64,000 nt of DNA, taken from Streptomyces sp. H27-H1 (lineage in GTDB: Bacteria; Actinomycetota; Actinomycetes; Streptomycetales; Streptomycetaceae). A model generated the notes under the pieces. It ran no database searches and was not told the origin of the DNA. It saw only the letters and a list, made by a program, of their open reading frames with translations. A program made the translations under genes and the position numbers. Location of the stretch: NCBI RefSeq assembly GCF_026627445.1, contig NZ_JAPNLJ010000007.1, forward strand, positions 92,320-156,319, given 5' to 3'. Positions 20,328-31,961 of the stretch are shown here, in pieces. Every line of letters starts with the position of its first letter. The first letter of the stretch is position 1.

Positions 20328-20427
20328 GGCGGACTCTCCTGCGGCGGCGGCTGGGCGTGCGGTACGGATTACCCGGACTGCTACCTCCGACGTTACCCGA
20401 ACGGCGGTACGCCCCCCAGGCCGCCGG

Positions 20428-21576
20428 CTACGCCCTCCGGTCCGTCCGGGGCCACAGATCCGGGTCCGGGGTGAAGCGGATGCGGAGCTCGTCGTCGGCG
20501 AGGGCGGCGCCCGAAACGGTGCAGCGGCGCAGCGCGGCGGGCAGCGGAACGATCCTGCGGTACGGGCCCACCGTGAGCAGCAGCTCGTCTCCGCGCCGGA
20601 CCAGGCCGAGCTCGCGCTTCTCGGCGCGGGGCAGCGGGACCCGCCAGAGCAGCACCCCGTCCTCGGCGGTCCGGTCCTCGACGGCCCAGACGGGGCGGGG
20701 CGCGGTCGCCGGGGCGGGGGCCGGGGCCAGCTGCGCCAGGTCCTCGGGACCGTGCGGGTCCCGGCCCAGGTGGGGTACGGGGAGCACCGGGACGCTCTCG
20801 TCACCGGCCCACTGCGCGGCGTACTTCTCCTGCTGGGCGGCGAGTCCCGCCAGCCACGGGTCGGCGGATCCGCCGGGGAGCATCCGGTTGGCGACGAGCG
20901 CCGAAACGGGCAGCCGCTGCAGGGCGAGCCCGAGCCGGCCCAGGCGCAGCGCGGCGTCGGCGGCGGGTCCTGGCTCGGCGACGAGCCGTACGGAGGTGGT
21001 GGGGGCCTCCAGGACGTCCTGGACCGCCGCCAGCTCCTCGTCCCAGCGGGCGGCTGCCTCGTACAGCCACTGCGCGGGCATGGGGACGCCGGCGAGCTGG
21101 GCCAGTACGGGGCGCAGGGCGCGGGCCGCCTGGCGCTCCGCGGGGAGCAGCCGGGCGAGGTAGCGGCGGAGCTGGGCGGGGAGGGCGAGGGTGGTGACGG
21201 CCTGGTGCAGCGGGGGCAGGTCGACCACCACGAGGTCGGTGCCGGGCTCGGCTGCGGCCTGCCGCAGGGCGCGGAGCAGGGCGAACTGCTCGGCGCCGGG
21301 CAGTTCGGTGATCTCGTCGGCGTGCAGCGGGCGGGCGCCGAGCATCCCGAGCACCGCGGAGCCGCGCTCCTGCAGCGAGACGAGCTCGCGGCGGAACTCC
21401 TCGCCGGAGTCGACGCGGGCCACACGGAGGCTGCCCTGCGGTGCGAGGGGCGCCTCTCCCTGGTCGGCGGAGAGCAGGAGCACCCGGTGCCCCTGGCGTG
21501 CGGCGGCGAGCGCGGTGGCCGCCGCGACGGTGCTCCGTCCGGCGCCGCCGGGCCCGGTGACGAGGAGGGTGTGCAT
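20428..21576 (-). CDS. ArsA-like anion-transporting ATPase
   Basis: P-loop ATPase of the ArsA/GET3 (SIMIBI) group (382 aa). The N-terminus MHTLLVTGPGGAGRSTVAAAT is the deviant Walker A; switch regions follow in VLLLSADQGEAPLA and LVVVDLPPLHQA. The C-terminal 80 residues (LGLVRRGDELLLTVGPYRRIVPLPAALRRC) look like the alpha-crystallin-type domain found in actinobacterial ArsA-like proteins. No ars genes are nearby, so arsenite transport is unlikely; the cargo is unknown. It lies between the SRPBCC gene and the DUF5304 gene. Confidence 0.88.
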   Translation of the reverse strand: MHTLLVTGPGGAGRSTVAAATALAAARQGHRVLLLSADQGEAPLAPQGSLRVARVDSGEEFRRELVSLQERGSAVLGMLGARPLHADEITELPGAEQFALLRALRQAAAEPGTDLVVVDLPPLHQAVTTLALPAQLRRYLARLLPAERQAARALRPVLAQLAGVPMPAQWLYEAAARWDEELAAVQDVLEAPTTSVRLVAEPGPAADAALRLGRLGLALQRLPVSALVANRMLPGGSADPWLAGLAAQQEKYAAQWAGDESVPVLPVPHLGRDPHGPEDLAQLAPAPAPATAPRPVWAVEDRTAEDGVLLWRVPLPRAEKRELGLVRRGDELLLTVGPYRRIVPLPAALRRCTVSGAALADDELRIRFTPDPDLWPRTDRRA

Positions 21577-21727
21577 GGTGGCGGTGCTCCTAGCTGCTTG
21601 CCCGCGGCCCGGCCGTACCGGACCGCTACGTGCCCTGCGGGGCCGGCTCCTGCCCTGCGGGGCGCCCGGCCCGCACCCGCCCGGCCACCGCCGGACGGAG
21701 TCCGGCGCGGCCGCGCGGGGGGGCAGG

Positions 21728-22171
21728 TCAGGAAGTCGACTCGACGCGCTTCTTCAGCCCTGCCAGCGCCCGGTCGATGATGACCTTCTCCGCCTTGCGC
21801 TTGATCATGCCGAGCATCGGGATCTTGACGTCGACCGTCAGCGAGTACGTCACCTCGGTGCTCGCGCCGCCGGCGACCGCGGCCAGGTGGTAGGACCCGT
21901 CGAGCTGCCTCAGCATCTGGGACTTGTCCAGCGTCCAGCTGACCGTGTTCTCAGCGGGCCAGGTGTACGCGAGCGTGTGGTCGTCCTTGATCGCGCCCGC
22001 GTCGAGCAGCAGGCGGACCTTCGAAGCGCGGCCTTCGCCGTCGGTGGCCAGCACCTCGGCCTCCTTCACCTCGCCGGTCCACTCCGGGTAGCGGGCGAAG
22101 TCGGCGATCACGGCCATGACGTCGGCCGGGGACGCCTCGATCGTGATAATCGAGCTGGTGTGTTCCGCCAT
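21728..22171 (-). CDS. SRPBCC (START-like) lipid-binding protein
   Basis: A 147-aa protein of the polyketide cyclase/START superfamily, a helix-grip fold that binds hydrophobic ligands. The N-terminus SSIITIEASPADVMAVIADFARYPEW is the family hallmark, and the C-terminal helix has KRKAEKVIIDRALAGLKKRVE. The ATG at 22171 has GGAGGAG upstream. It heads the group with the ArsA-like ATPase and DUF5304 protein, in the order seen in other actinobacteria as far as I recall. The ligand is unknown. Confidence 0.9.
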   Translation of the reverse strand: MAEHTSSIITIEASPADVMAVIADFARYPEWTGEVKEAEVLATDGEGRASKVRLLLDAGAIKDDHTLAYTWPAENTVSWTLDKSQMLRQLDGSYHLAAVAGGASTEVTYSLTVDVKIPMLGMIKRKAEKVIIDRALAGLKKRVESTS

Positions 22172-22252
22172 CGCGGTCGCTCCTCCGGGTGGAGTTCGAG
22201 GAAGTGTGCGGACGGACTGGCCGCCGCGTGAAGGCTATCGCGCGTCACGGCC

Positions 22253-23047
22253 TCACCACTCCAGGGCCCACGGCCTTCCGGTGGCCGCGAAGTGCCCGAC
22301 GTTCACGCACTCGGTGGCGCCGATCCGCATCCGCCGGGCGAGCGGCTGGTGCACGTGGCCGAAGAGCGCGTACCGCGGCCGCACCCGCCGGATCGCGGCG
22401 AGCAGTGCCCCGCTCCCCCGCTCGAAGCGCCGCGCCACGGTGTCGTAGCAGAGCTCCGGCACCTCCGGCGGGATGTGCGAGCACAGCACGTCGACCTCGC
22501 CCAGCGCCTCCACCTTGGCCGCGTACTCCTCCTCGGGCACCTCGTAGGGCGTGCGCATCGGCGAGGGCAGTCCGCCGCCGACGAAGCCGAAGACCAGGCC
22601 CCCGATCTCGGCGCGCTGCCCGTCGAGCACGGTCAGGCCGGGGCCGGCGTACTCGGGCCAGAGCCCGGGGATGTCGACGTTGCCGTACGTGGCGTACGTG
22701 GGCCGGGGGAAGGCGGCGAACATTTCCGCGTACTGGCGCCGGACCGCGCCCTCGACGAGCCGTTCCCGGTCCCGCCCGGCCCACAGGCCGCGGGCGAACT
22801 CCCGGGCCTCCTCGAAACGGCGGGCGGTACGCAGTTCGACGATGTGGTCGGCGTTCTCGACGCCGAAGAGGTCGGGGAAGATGCCGCGCGAGTGGTCGGC
22901 GTAGTCGAGGAAGAGGACGAGGTCGCCGAGGCAGATCAGCGCGTCGGCGCCGTCCCCGGCCCGCGCGAGGGCCTCGGTGTTGCCGTGGACGTCGCTGACG
23001 ACGTGGATCCGTGTCCGGTTCTTCGTGCCACCCATAGAGCCACCCAT
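22253..23047 (-). CDS. Metallophosphoesterase
   Basis: Calcineurin-like phosphoesterase of unknown substrate (264 aa). Metal motifs: D and H in VVSDVHGNTEAL, GDLVLF, the GN motif in TYGNVDIPG, CSHIPPE, and GHVHQP near the C-terminus. The start ATG at 23047 has no Shine-Dalgarno but TAGGGT ends 6 bases upstream, so it is probably leaderless; the first residues MGGSMGG would otherwise be hard to justify. It is divergent from fadD. Confidence 0.9.
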   Translation of the reverse strand: MGGSMGGTKNRTRIHVVSDVHGNTEALARAGDGADALICLGDLVLFLDYADHSRGIFPDLFGVENADHIVELRTARRFEEAREFARGLWAGRDRERLVEGAVRRQYAEMFAAFPRPTYATYGNVDIPGLWPEYAGPGLTVLDGQRAEIGGLVFGFVGGGLPSPMRTPYEVPEEEYAAKVEALGEVDVLCSHIPPEVPELCYDTVARRFERGSGALLAAIRRVRPRYALFGHVHQPLARRMRIGATECVNVGHFAATGRPWALEW

Positions 23048-23275
23048 GCGGCCACCCTAGGGGCGCTTGGCCGGCACGGGTAGGGAATCGGGCCAGGCGG
23101 CCGGACCTGCGGTTACTTCCGAGTCGCAAACGGGGTCGACTACTGTCGGCAGGACACGGTCGCGACATGTGACGCATGGAACATCTGGCCGGTTCCCTCT
23201 ATCCGGAACCCACTACCGGTGGGTAACGTCCGGTCGGTCCACATGGTGGCGATGGCGCCCAGAGGAGCAGCAGTC

Positions 23276-25072
<1,797 letters not shown>

Positions 25073-25112
25073 GCCGTCTCTTTCAGGTCGTGCCGGGCCC
25101 GCTACCGGGCGC

Positions 25113-26795
<1,683 letters not shown>

Positions 26796-26804
26796 TCAGC
26801 CATG

Positions 26805-26837
26805 GCCGGTCCAGCCCCCTCGTGCTACCGGACCGGC
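26805..26837 (-). terminator. Possible terminator after the glycosyltransferase gene
   Basis: GCCGGTCC (26805-26812) and GGACCGGC (26830-26837), perfect 8-base arms with a 17-base loop, starting 26 bases past the stop. It lies between this gene and the oxidase gene on the same strand. Confidence 0.45.
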
Positions 26838-26862
26838 GGTACGGGACCTGCCGCGCGGGCCC

Positions 26863-28005
26863 TCAGAGCAGCTCGCGCAGGCGTTCCGCGAGGAGGTCCC
26901 AGCGCCATTTCTCCTCGACCCAGGCACGGCCGCGCTCGCCCATGCGCGCCCGCAGGGCCGGGTCCTGGAGCAGGACGACGATCCGGTCCGCGGCCTCGGC
27001 CGGGGCGCCGCCGCGGACCACCCAGCCCGTCTCCCCGTCCAGGACGGCGTCCGGGGCGCCGCCGGAGTCCCCGGCGATCACCGGCAGGCCCGTGGCGGAG
27101 GCCTCGAGGTAGACGATTCCGAGGCCCTCCACGTCGAGCCCGCCGCGCCGGGTCCGGCACGGCATCGCGAAGACGTCCCCGGCCCCGTAGTGGGCGGGCA
27201 GTTCGGACCACGGGACCGCGCCCGTGAAGACCACTGAGTCCACGACCCCGGTAGAGGCGGCCAGCGCCCGAAGGTCGGCCTCGTAGGGGCCGCCGCCCAC
27301 GATCAGCAGGACGGCGTCCGGCAGCGCCGCCAGGATCCGCGGCATCGCCTCGATCAGCGTGTCCTGGCCCTTGCGCGGGACGAGCCGCGAGACGCAGACG
27401 ACCACCGGCCGGTCCGTCAGACCCAGCCGGGCCCGGACCGCCGCGCCGCCCGACCCGGGGTGGAAGGTCTTCTCGTCCACCCCCGGCGGGAGCTGCGTCA
27501 TACGCGCCGCCGCCCGGTCCGTCAGCGCCGGCGCGATCCGTGAACGGGTGTACTCCCCCAGGTAGGTCAGGGTGTCCGTGCCCTCGCCGATGCGCCGCAG
27601 CAACTGGCGCGCCACCGGCAGCTGCGCCCAGCCCGCCTCGTGCCCGTGCGTGGTCGCCACGATCCTGCGCGCGCCCGCCCTGCGCAGCGCGGGACCCATC
27701 AGGCCGAGCGGGGCCGCCGCGCCGAACCACACCGACGTACAGCCGTGTTCGCCCAGGAGGCCCACGGCCCGCCGGGTCACCCGGGGGGTAGGCAGCAGCA
27801 TCGTCGTACGGTCGCGGATCACCTGGAAGGGCTGCTCCGCGTCGAAGGCGGCGGTTGCTGCGCGGCCCTCGGCGGAGCGCTTCCAGGTGGAGGCGTAGAC
27901 CACGACCCGGTCGGGGTCCAGTCGCAGCGCCATGTTGTGGAGGAAGGCCTGGATGCCCCCCGGCCGCGGCGGGAAGTCGTTGGTCACGATCAGCGTCTTG
28001 TCCAT
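26863..28005 (-). CDS. GT4 glycosyltransferase, PimB-type mannosyltransferase
   Basis: GT-B fold glycosyltransferase (380 aa) resembling PimB of mycobacteria (Rv2188c as I recall it), which adds the second mannose from GDP-mannose to phosphatidylinositol mannoside. The N-terminus TLIVTNDFPPRPGGIQAFLHNMA is diagnostic, with THGHEAGWA, SRLVPRKGQDTLIEA and the C-terminal EGLGIVYLEASATGLPVIAGDSGG holding the donor-binding EX7E. TAGGGT ends 9 bases before the ATG, so the leader would be very short. The exact acceptor is inferred from similarity. Confidence 0.87.
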   Translation of the reverse strand: MDKTLIVTNDFPPRPGGIQAFLHNMALRLDPDRVVVYASTWKRSAEGRAATAAFDAEQPFQVIRDRTTMLLPTPRVTRRAVGLLGEHGCTSVWFGAAAPLGLMGPALRRAGARRIVATTHGHEAGWAQLPVARQLLRRIGEGTDTLTYLGEYTRSRIAPALTDRAAARMTQLPPGVDEKTFHPGSGGAAVRARLGLTDRPVVVCVSRLVPRKGQDTLIEAMPRILAALPDAVLLIVGGGPYEADLRALAASTGVVDSVVFTGAVPWSELPAHYGAGDVFAMPCRTRRGGLDVEGLGIVYLEASATGLPVIAGDSGGAPDAVLDGETGWVVRGGAPAEAADRIVVLLQDPALRARMGERGRAWVEEKWRWDLLAERLRELL

Positions 28006-28020
28006 CGCCTGCCGACCCTA

Positions 28021-28063
28021 CCGGAGCCCCGCACCCGGCCCCCTGCGGGGCGCGGGGCTCCGG
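28021..28063 (-). terminator. Terminator of the lipoprotein gene
   Basis: CCGGAGCCCCGC (28021-28032) and GCGGGGCTCCGG (28052-28063), perfect 12-base arms with a 19-base GC-rich loop. It lies between the lipoprotein gene's stop and the promoter of the glycosyltransferase gene. Confidence 0.6.
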
Positions 28064-28162
28064 GGGCCGGCCACGGAGGCGGAGCCGCACGTCGGTCGCG
28101 GCACGGGGTCCTGAGAGTCCGAAGTCGGCGCCCGGCGCGGTGGCAGCCCACCGGGCACGGGG

Positions 28163-29347
28163 CTAGCGGAACTCCCGGCTCAGTTCCTGCTGCCAGGTCC
28201 GTGTCAGGGCGGCGGCGTCCGTGCCCAGGGTCTGCGTCAGGGCTGTCGGCAGGGACTGCCGGCCCGCCTTCTCGTAGAGGGAGACCAGCGCCGCGTCCCC
28301 CCACCGGCGGGCGATGAGCCGGCAGGCCAGCCAGGAGCCCTCGTAGGCCCGCGCCAGCGCGTCCGCGTCCCCGCCGAAGGCGAAGGCCCCGGGCTCCGGG
28401 AGCGCGGCAGGCAGGTCGCCCAGGCGCACCGCGCGGGCGAGGGCCGGCGCGGCCTCGGCCGGGGTGCGGCCGCTGTCGCGGTACGCGGCCCAGTCCGCGA
28501 AGCCCTCGGAGAGCCACAGCGGGGTCTTCGCGGTGGTCGCCGCCCGGGTGGCGACGTGGGTGGTCTCGTGGGTCAGGATCACCTGGCGGCCCTCCGCCGT
28601 GAGCTGCCCGTAGCCCTCCGGGTTCACCACGACCCGGTCCGCGGGGGCGGTGCCCGCCCCGGTCTGCCCGGTGGTGACGGCGCCCAGGCCCCGGTACTCG
28701 TCCGCGGGCCGCCCCAGCAGCGCGGCCATCTCGTCCAGCGAGCCGGGGACCAGCACCACCACCCGGCCCGCCCACGGCCGCGGCCAGGCCGCGCTCGCCG
28801 CGGGCACCGCCTTGTCGGCCTCGGCGGCGATCTCGGAGAGGGATCCGGAGCTCTGGCCGGCCCCGCCGAGCACCAGGGCGTGCGCCCCGCGCCGCACGGT
28901 CACCGGGCCCTGGTCCCACAGCTGTGGCGGAGCGCCGGGGGCGGGCCGGTCGGCGGCCACCGCCCAGGTCCCGGCGTCGCGGGTGAGCTCCAATTCGCGG
29001 GCGGAGCCGGCCGGGGCGGCGTCGTAGCCGGTGAGCCGGTAGCGGAGCTCGGCGCGCGCGAAGGCCCGTACGCCGTCGATCCGGACCGAGGAGACCTCGT
29101 ACGACCAGCCCTCCAGCGGGATCCCGGCGAGGGCCGCGGGCGGGGCCGCCGACCAGTCGGCGACGGCCCGCCGGACGTCCCGCTCGACGGCGTCCACCGG
29201 ACGGGCCCCGGAACCGGAAGGCGAATCGGAAGGGGATCCGGAACCTGCGCCGCATCCGGCGAGCGGCCCGCACAGCAGCAGACAGAGGAGCACCAGGGGT
29301 GCTACGCGTGGGCGCGGGCGGAAGGGGCGGCCCAGGACCGGGAGCAT
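28163..29347 (-). CDS. Lipoprotein with a gluzincin (HEXXH) protease domain
   Basis: Exported lipoprotein of about 394 aa. The signal peptide has a basic start (RPFRPRPR), the hydrophobic stretch APLVLLCLLLCGPLAGC and the lipobox LAGC. After a Ser/Gly linker comes a domain of unknown type, then a metalloprotease-like region with VILTHETTHVATRA (HEXXH) and, about 22 residues on, WLSEGFADWAAY, whose Glu would be the third zinc ligand as in M1/M61-type peptidases. The ATG at 29347 is preferred to the GTG one codon earlier, because TACGAT ends 6 bases upstream of the ATG (leaderless). The substrate is unknown. Confidence 0.85.
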   Translation of the reverse strand: MLPVLGRPFRPRPRVAPLVLLCLLLCGPLAGCGAGSGSPSDSPSGSGARPVDAVERDVRRAVADWSAAPPAALAGIPLEGWSYEVSSVRIDGVRAFARAELRYRLTGYDAAPAGSARELELTRDAGTWAVAADRPAPGAPPQLWDQGPVTVRRGAHALVLGGAGQSSGSLSEIAAEADKAVPAASAAWPRPWAGRVVVLVPGSLDEMAALLGRPADEYRGLGAVTTGQTGAGTAPADRVVVNPEGYGQLTAEGRQVILTHETTHVATRAATTAKTPLWLSEGFADWAAYRDSGRTPAEAAPALARAVRLGDLPAALPEPGAFAFGGDADALARAYEGSWLACRLIARRWGDAALVSLYEKAGRQSLPTALTQTLGTDAAALTRTWQQELSREFR

Positions 29348-29372
29348 CACCCGATCGTACGGGGCGCGGCCC

Positions 29373-30425
29373 TCAGGGCCGGGTCACCGAGGACACCGGC
29401 ATCATCCCGACCGGGTCGTACCGCACCCGCGCGCCCGGGTACGGGGCGTGCACCACCTGGCCGTTGCCGACGTACATGCCGACGTGACTGGCGTCCGATC
29501 GGTAGGTGACCAGGTCCCCCGGGCGCGCCTCCGACAGCGACACCCGCCGCCCGGCGTGCCGCTGGGCCTGCGAGGTCCGCGGCAGCGCGACGCCCGCCTG
29601 CCGGTACGACCACACCATCAGTCCGGAGCAGTCGAAGCCGGAGGGGCCGGTGGAACCCCACACGTAGGGCCGTCCGACGGCGGACCGGGCCGCCATCACG
29701 GCGGTCAGGGCACGTCCGGAGGAGGGACCGGAGGCCGCGGCGCCGGGGAGCTCGGGAAGGGCGTCGGGGCGGCCGCCGGAGCGCGAGGCCCGGTCGAAGT
29801 CGGCGCGCTCCTGCGTGGGCATCGCGTTCAGCAGCCGGCGGGCTGCGGCGAGCTTGGCGGTGACGGCGCGCTTCTCCTTCGCCACGTCGGCGCGCAGGGC
29901 GTCGAGTTCGGAGAGCTTGCGGGAGGCGTCCCGGCGTTCCTGGCCCAGCCGGCGCTGCTCGGAGCGCAGTTCGTCGAGGTGGCGGGCCTGCCGGCCGGTC
30001 AGCCGGTCCAGGGCGGAGGCCTTCGCGAGGTAGTCGTCCGGGTTGTCGGAGAGCATCAGCTCGACGGCGGGGTCGATGCCGCCGGCCCGGTACTGGGCTC
30101 CGGCGTAGGCGCCGAGCACCCCGCGCATGGTGTTGATGCGGTCCTGGCCGCGGGCCACCGCGTCCTGGATCCGGCCGACTTCGGCGCGGAGCCGGCCGGC
30201 GCGCTCGCCCGCCTGGTTGAAGCGCTCCGTGGCCTGTTCGGCCTCCTCGAAGAGCCGGTCGACCTGGGCGCGGGTGCCCGCGGAGGGCTCCTGCGGGAGG
30301 CCGGGGGCCGCACCCGCGGGTGCGGCCGTCATGACGACCGCGGCTCCCGCCGCGGCGGCGGTGAGGACGGTGACCTTGGTGTTCCGGTCGAGGGCGCTGG
30401 GCCCGGACCGGCGATGGGACGCCAC
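29373..30425 (-). CDS. Secreted NlpC/P60 peptidoglycan endopeptidase
   Basis: Cell-wall hydrolase (350 aa). It has a signal peptide (VTVLTAAAAGAAVVMTAAPAGAA), a long coiled-coil region at about residues 50-205 (PcsB/RipA-like), and a C-terminal NlpC/P60 domain with catalytic Cys in GPSGFDCSGLMVWSY, His in DASHVGMYVG and a third polar residue near HAPYPG. The GTG start has GGAGGGAG upstream. The adjacent gene 30677-31708 is a paralogue with the same architecture. It likely cuts the peptide stems during growth or sporulation. Confidence 0.93.
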   Translation of the reverse strand: MASHRRSGPSALDRNTKVTVLTAAAAGAAVVMTAAPAGAAPGLPQEPSAGTRAQVDRLFEEAEQATERFNQAGERAGRLRAEVGRIQDAVARGQDRINTMRGVLGAYAGAQYRAGGIDPAVELMLSDNPDDYLAKASALDRLTGRQARHLDELRSEQRRLGQERRDASRKLSELDALRADVAKEKRAVTAKLAAARRLLNAMPTQERADFDRASRSGGRPDALPELPGAAASGPSSGRALTAVMAARSAVGRPYVWGSTGPSGFDCSGLMVWSYRQAGVALPRTSQAQRHAGRRVSLSEARPGDLVTYRSDASHVGMYVGNGQVVHAPYPGARVRYDPVGMMPVSSVTRP

Positions 30426-30505
30426 GTGAAACCGCTCCCTCCTGCTGAGCGGGACCCGGGTCCGCCCCCCGTGGACGGCCGTGTGCCGAGGTTCCGCGCT
30501 GGCAG

Positions 30506-30535
30506 ACAGTAGCCGCGCCTGAGGGCACCGGCCAA
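30506..30535 (-). promoter_or_regulatory. Promoter of the first NlpC/P60 gene
   Basis: On the reverse strand: -35 TTGGCC (30530-30535), 18-base spacer, -10 TACTGT (30506-30511). The predicted transcript start near 30499 leaves a leader of about 75 bases containing the 12-base palindrome GGACCCGGGTCC. Confidence 0.5.
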
Positions 30536-30560
30536 CGACCTCCGGCGGGCACGCACAGTG

Positions 30561-30596
30561 ACGCCCCGCCGGAGACGCAGGTCACCGGCGGGGCGT
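30561..30596 (-). terminator. Terminator between the two NlpC/P60 genes
   Basis: ACGCCCCGCCGG (30561-30572) pairs with CCGGCGGGGCGT (30585-30596) around a 12-base loop, 81 bases past the stop of the upstream gene. The two paralogues are therefore probably transcribed separately. Confidence 0.7.
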
Positions 30597-30676
30597 GTGG
30601 TCAGAGCGGGGGCTCGGAATTCGCCCGGATGGGCGGTGTACGGCGCGTCCCGAGGGGCCCGGGGCGGGCGCGGGCG

Positions 30677-31708
30677 TCAGCCGCCGACGCGGACTCCGAA
30701 CTGGAACGGCATGTTGTTGATCGATTCGTACTTGACGCCGCTGCGCGGGTTCGAGGCGTGCAGCACCATGTTGCCGCCCGCGTACAGGCCGACGTGGTGC
30801 AGGTCGCCGTAGAAGAAGACCAGGTCACCCGGCTGCAGCTGGCTCCTGCCGATCCGGGTGCCGTCGTTGATCTGCGTGAAAGTGACGCGCGAGATCGAGA
30901 CGTTGGCCTGCTTGTACGCCCACTGGGTCAGACCCGAGCAGTCGAACGAGTTGGGGCCGGTGTGGCCGGATATGTACGCGCTGCCGATCTTGGTCTGGGC
31001 GGCGGCGAGTGCGGCGCCGGCCCGGCCGGAGGGCTTGACGTTGCCGAGGTTGACGCGCTCGCTCTCGCTGCGGCTGGCGCGGGAGTCCTCGTCCTTGATC
31101 TGCGACCGCTCCTGGGCGGTCAGGCTGTTGAGGAGCGCCTGCGCCTCGGCCAGCTTGTCCGACGAGACCTTCTTCTTCTCGCCGAGCTCCTTGCGGGTGG
31201 CGTCGAGGTCCGTGAGCTTGCCCGCCGCCTCCTGGCGCTGTTGCGCGAGGGTGCGCTGCTTGGCCTGGATCTTCTGGACCGCTTCGACCTGCTGGCCGCT
31301 CAGCTGCTCCAGGGTGGAGGCCTTGTCCAGGTAGCTGTCCGGGTCGGCCGAGAGGAAGAGCGCGAGGGACTGGTCGATGCCGCCGCTGCGGTACTGGGCG
31401 CTGGCCATCGAACCGAGCGTGCCGCGCAGGGCGTTGAGGTCCTGCTGGCCGCGGGCTACCTGGTCCTGGAGCTGCCCGATCTCGGTCTCGAGCTTGTCCT
31501 GGCGCTGCTTGGCGCCGTTGAACTTCTCGGTGGCCTGCTCGGCCTCTTCGTAGAGGGCGTCGACCTTGGCCTTGACCTCGTCCTTGCTGGGCTTGGCCGG
31601 GGCGGCGTTGGCTGCCTGCCCCGAGAGGACCACGGCGGCTGCCGCGGTGACGCCGAGCACGGTCGTGCGCATGCGGGTCGGCTGCTTGGGTCGACGGTGG
31701 GACGCCAC
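30677..31708 (-). CDS. Secreted NlpC/P60 peptidoglycan endopeptidase, paralogue
   Basis: Cell-wall hydrolase (343 aa) with the same plan as its neighbour: signal peptide (TTVLGVTAAAAVVLSGQAANAA), coiled coil at about 38-220, then the NlpC/P60 domain with Cys in GPNSFDCSGLTQWAY and His in DLHHVGLYAGG. Both proteins begin MASHRR and share YRSGGID/YRAGGID blocks, so this is a tandem duplication. The GTG at 31708 has AAGGAG 9 bases upstream. A good sigma-70-like promoter lies further upstream. Confidence 0.93.
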   Translation of the reverse strand: MASHRRPKQPTRMRTTVLGVTAAAAVVLSGQAANAAPAKPSKDEVKAKVDALYEEAEQATEKFNGAKQRQDKLETEIGQLQDQVARGQQDLNALRGTLGSMASAQYRSGGIDQSLALFLSADPDSYLDKASTLEQLSGQQVEAVQKIQAKQRTLAQQRQEAAGKLTDLDATRKELGEKKKVSSDKLAEAQALLNSLTAQERSQIKDEDSRASRSESERVNLGNVKPSGRAGAALAAAQTKIGSAYISGHTGPNSFDCSGLTQWAYKQANVSISRVTFTQINDGTRIGRSQLQPGDLVFFYGDLHHVGLYAGGNMVLHASNPRSGVKYESINNMPFQFGVRVGG

Positions 31709-31810
31709 GAAGGCGAGCTCCTTCTTCCTAGAGCCGCCGAAGAACGCAGACTCGGCGACACCTTCGCTGTCACCCCTAATGAGTGAACTACCGCACGAAG
31801 GTTTGACCCG

Positions 31811-31840
31811 AGACTAGTGACCCTTCTGTGATCAGTTCAA
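31811..31840 (-). promoter_or_regulatory. Promoter of the second NlpC/P60 gene
   Basis: On the reverse strand: -35 TTGAAC (31835-31840), 18-base spacer, -10 TAGTCT (31811-31816), a close match to the vegetative consensus. It predicts a leader of about 95 bases. Confidence 0.65.
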
Positions 31841-31961
31841 ATCCTGTCGGCAAAAAACTTGCTCCTTGACCAGGTTCTTTACCTACAGCACACGCTCTGT
31901 GCGTACGACTTGACGGTCCGTTCCCGCGGGGCCCTATCAAATCCGGCATTGGGCCCAGTAG

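Noticed and set aside
30426..30505. c-di-AMP (ydaO-type) riboswitch before the NlpC/P60 genes
   Set aside because: Such switches precede some cell-wall hydrolase genes in Streptomyces, but the leaders here are only about 75-95 bases and the conserved ydaO blocks are absent.
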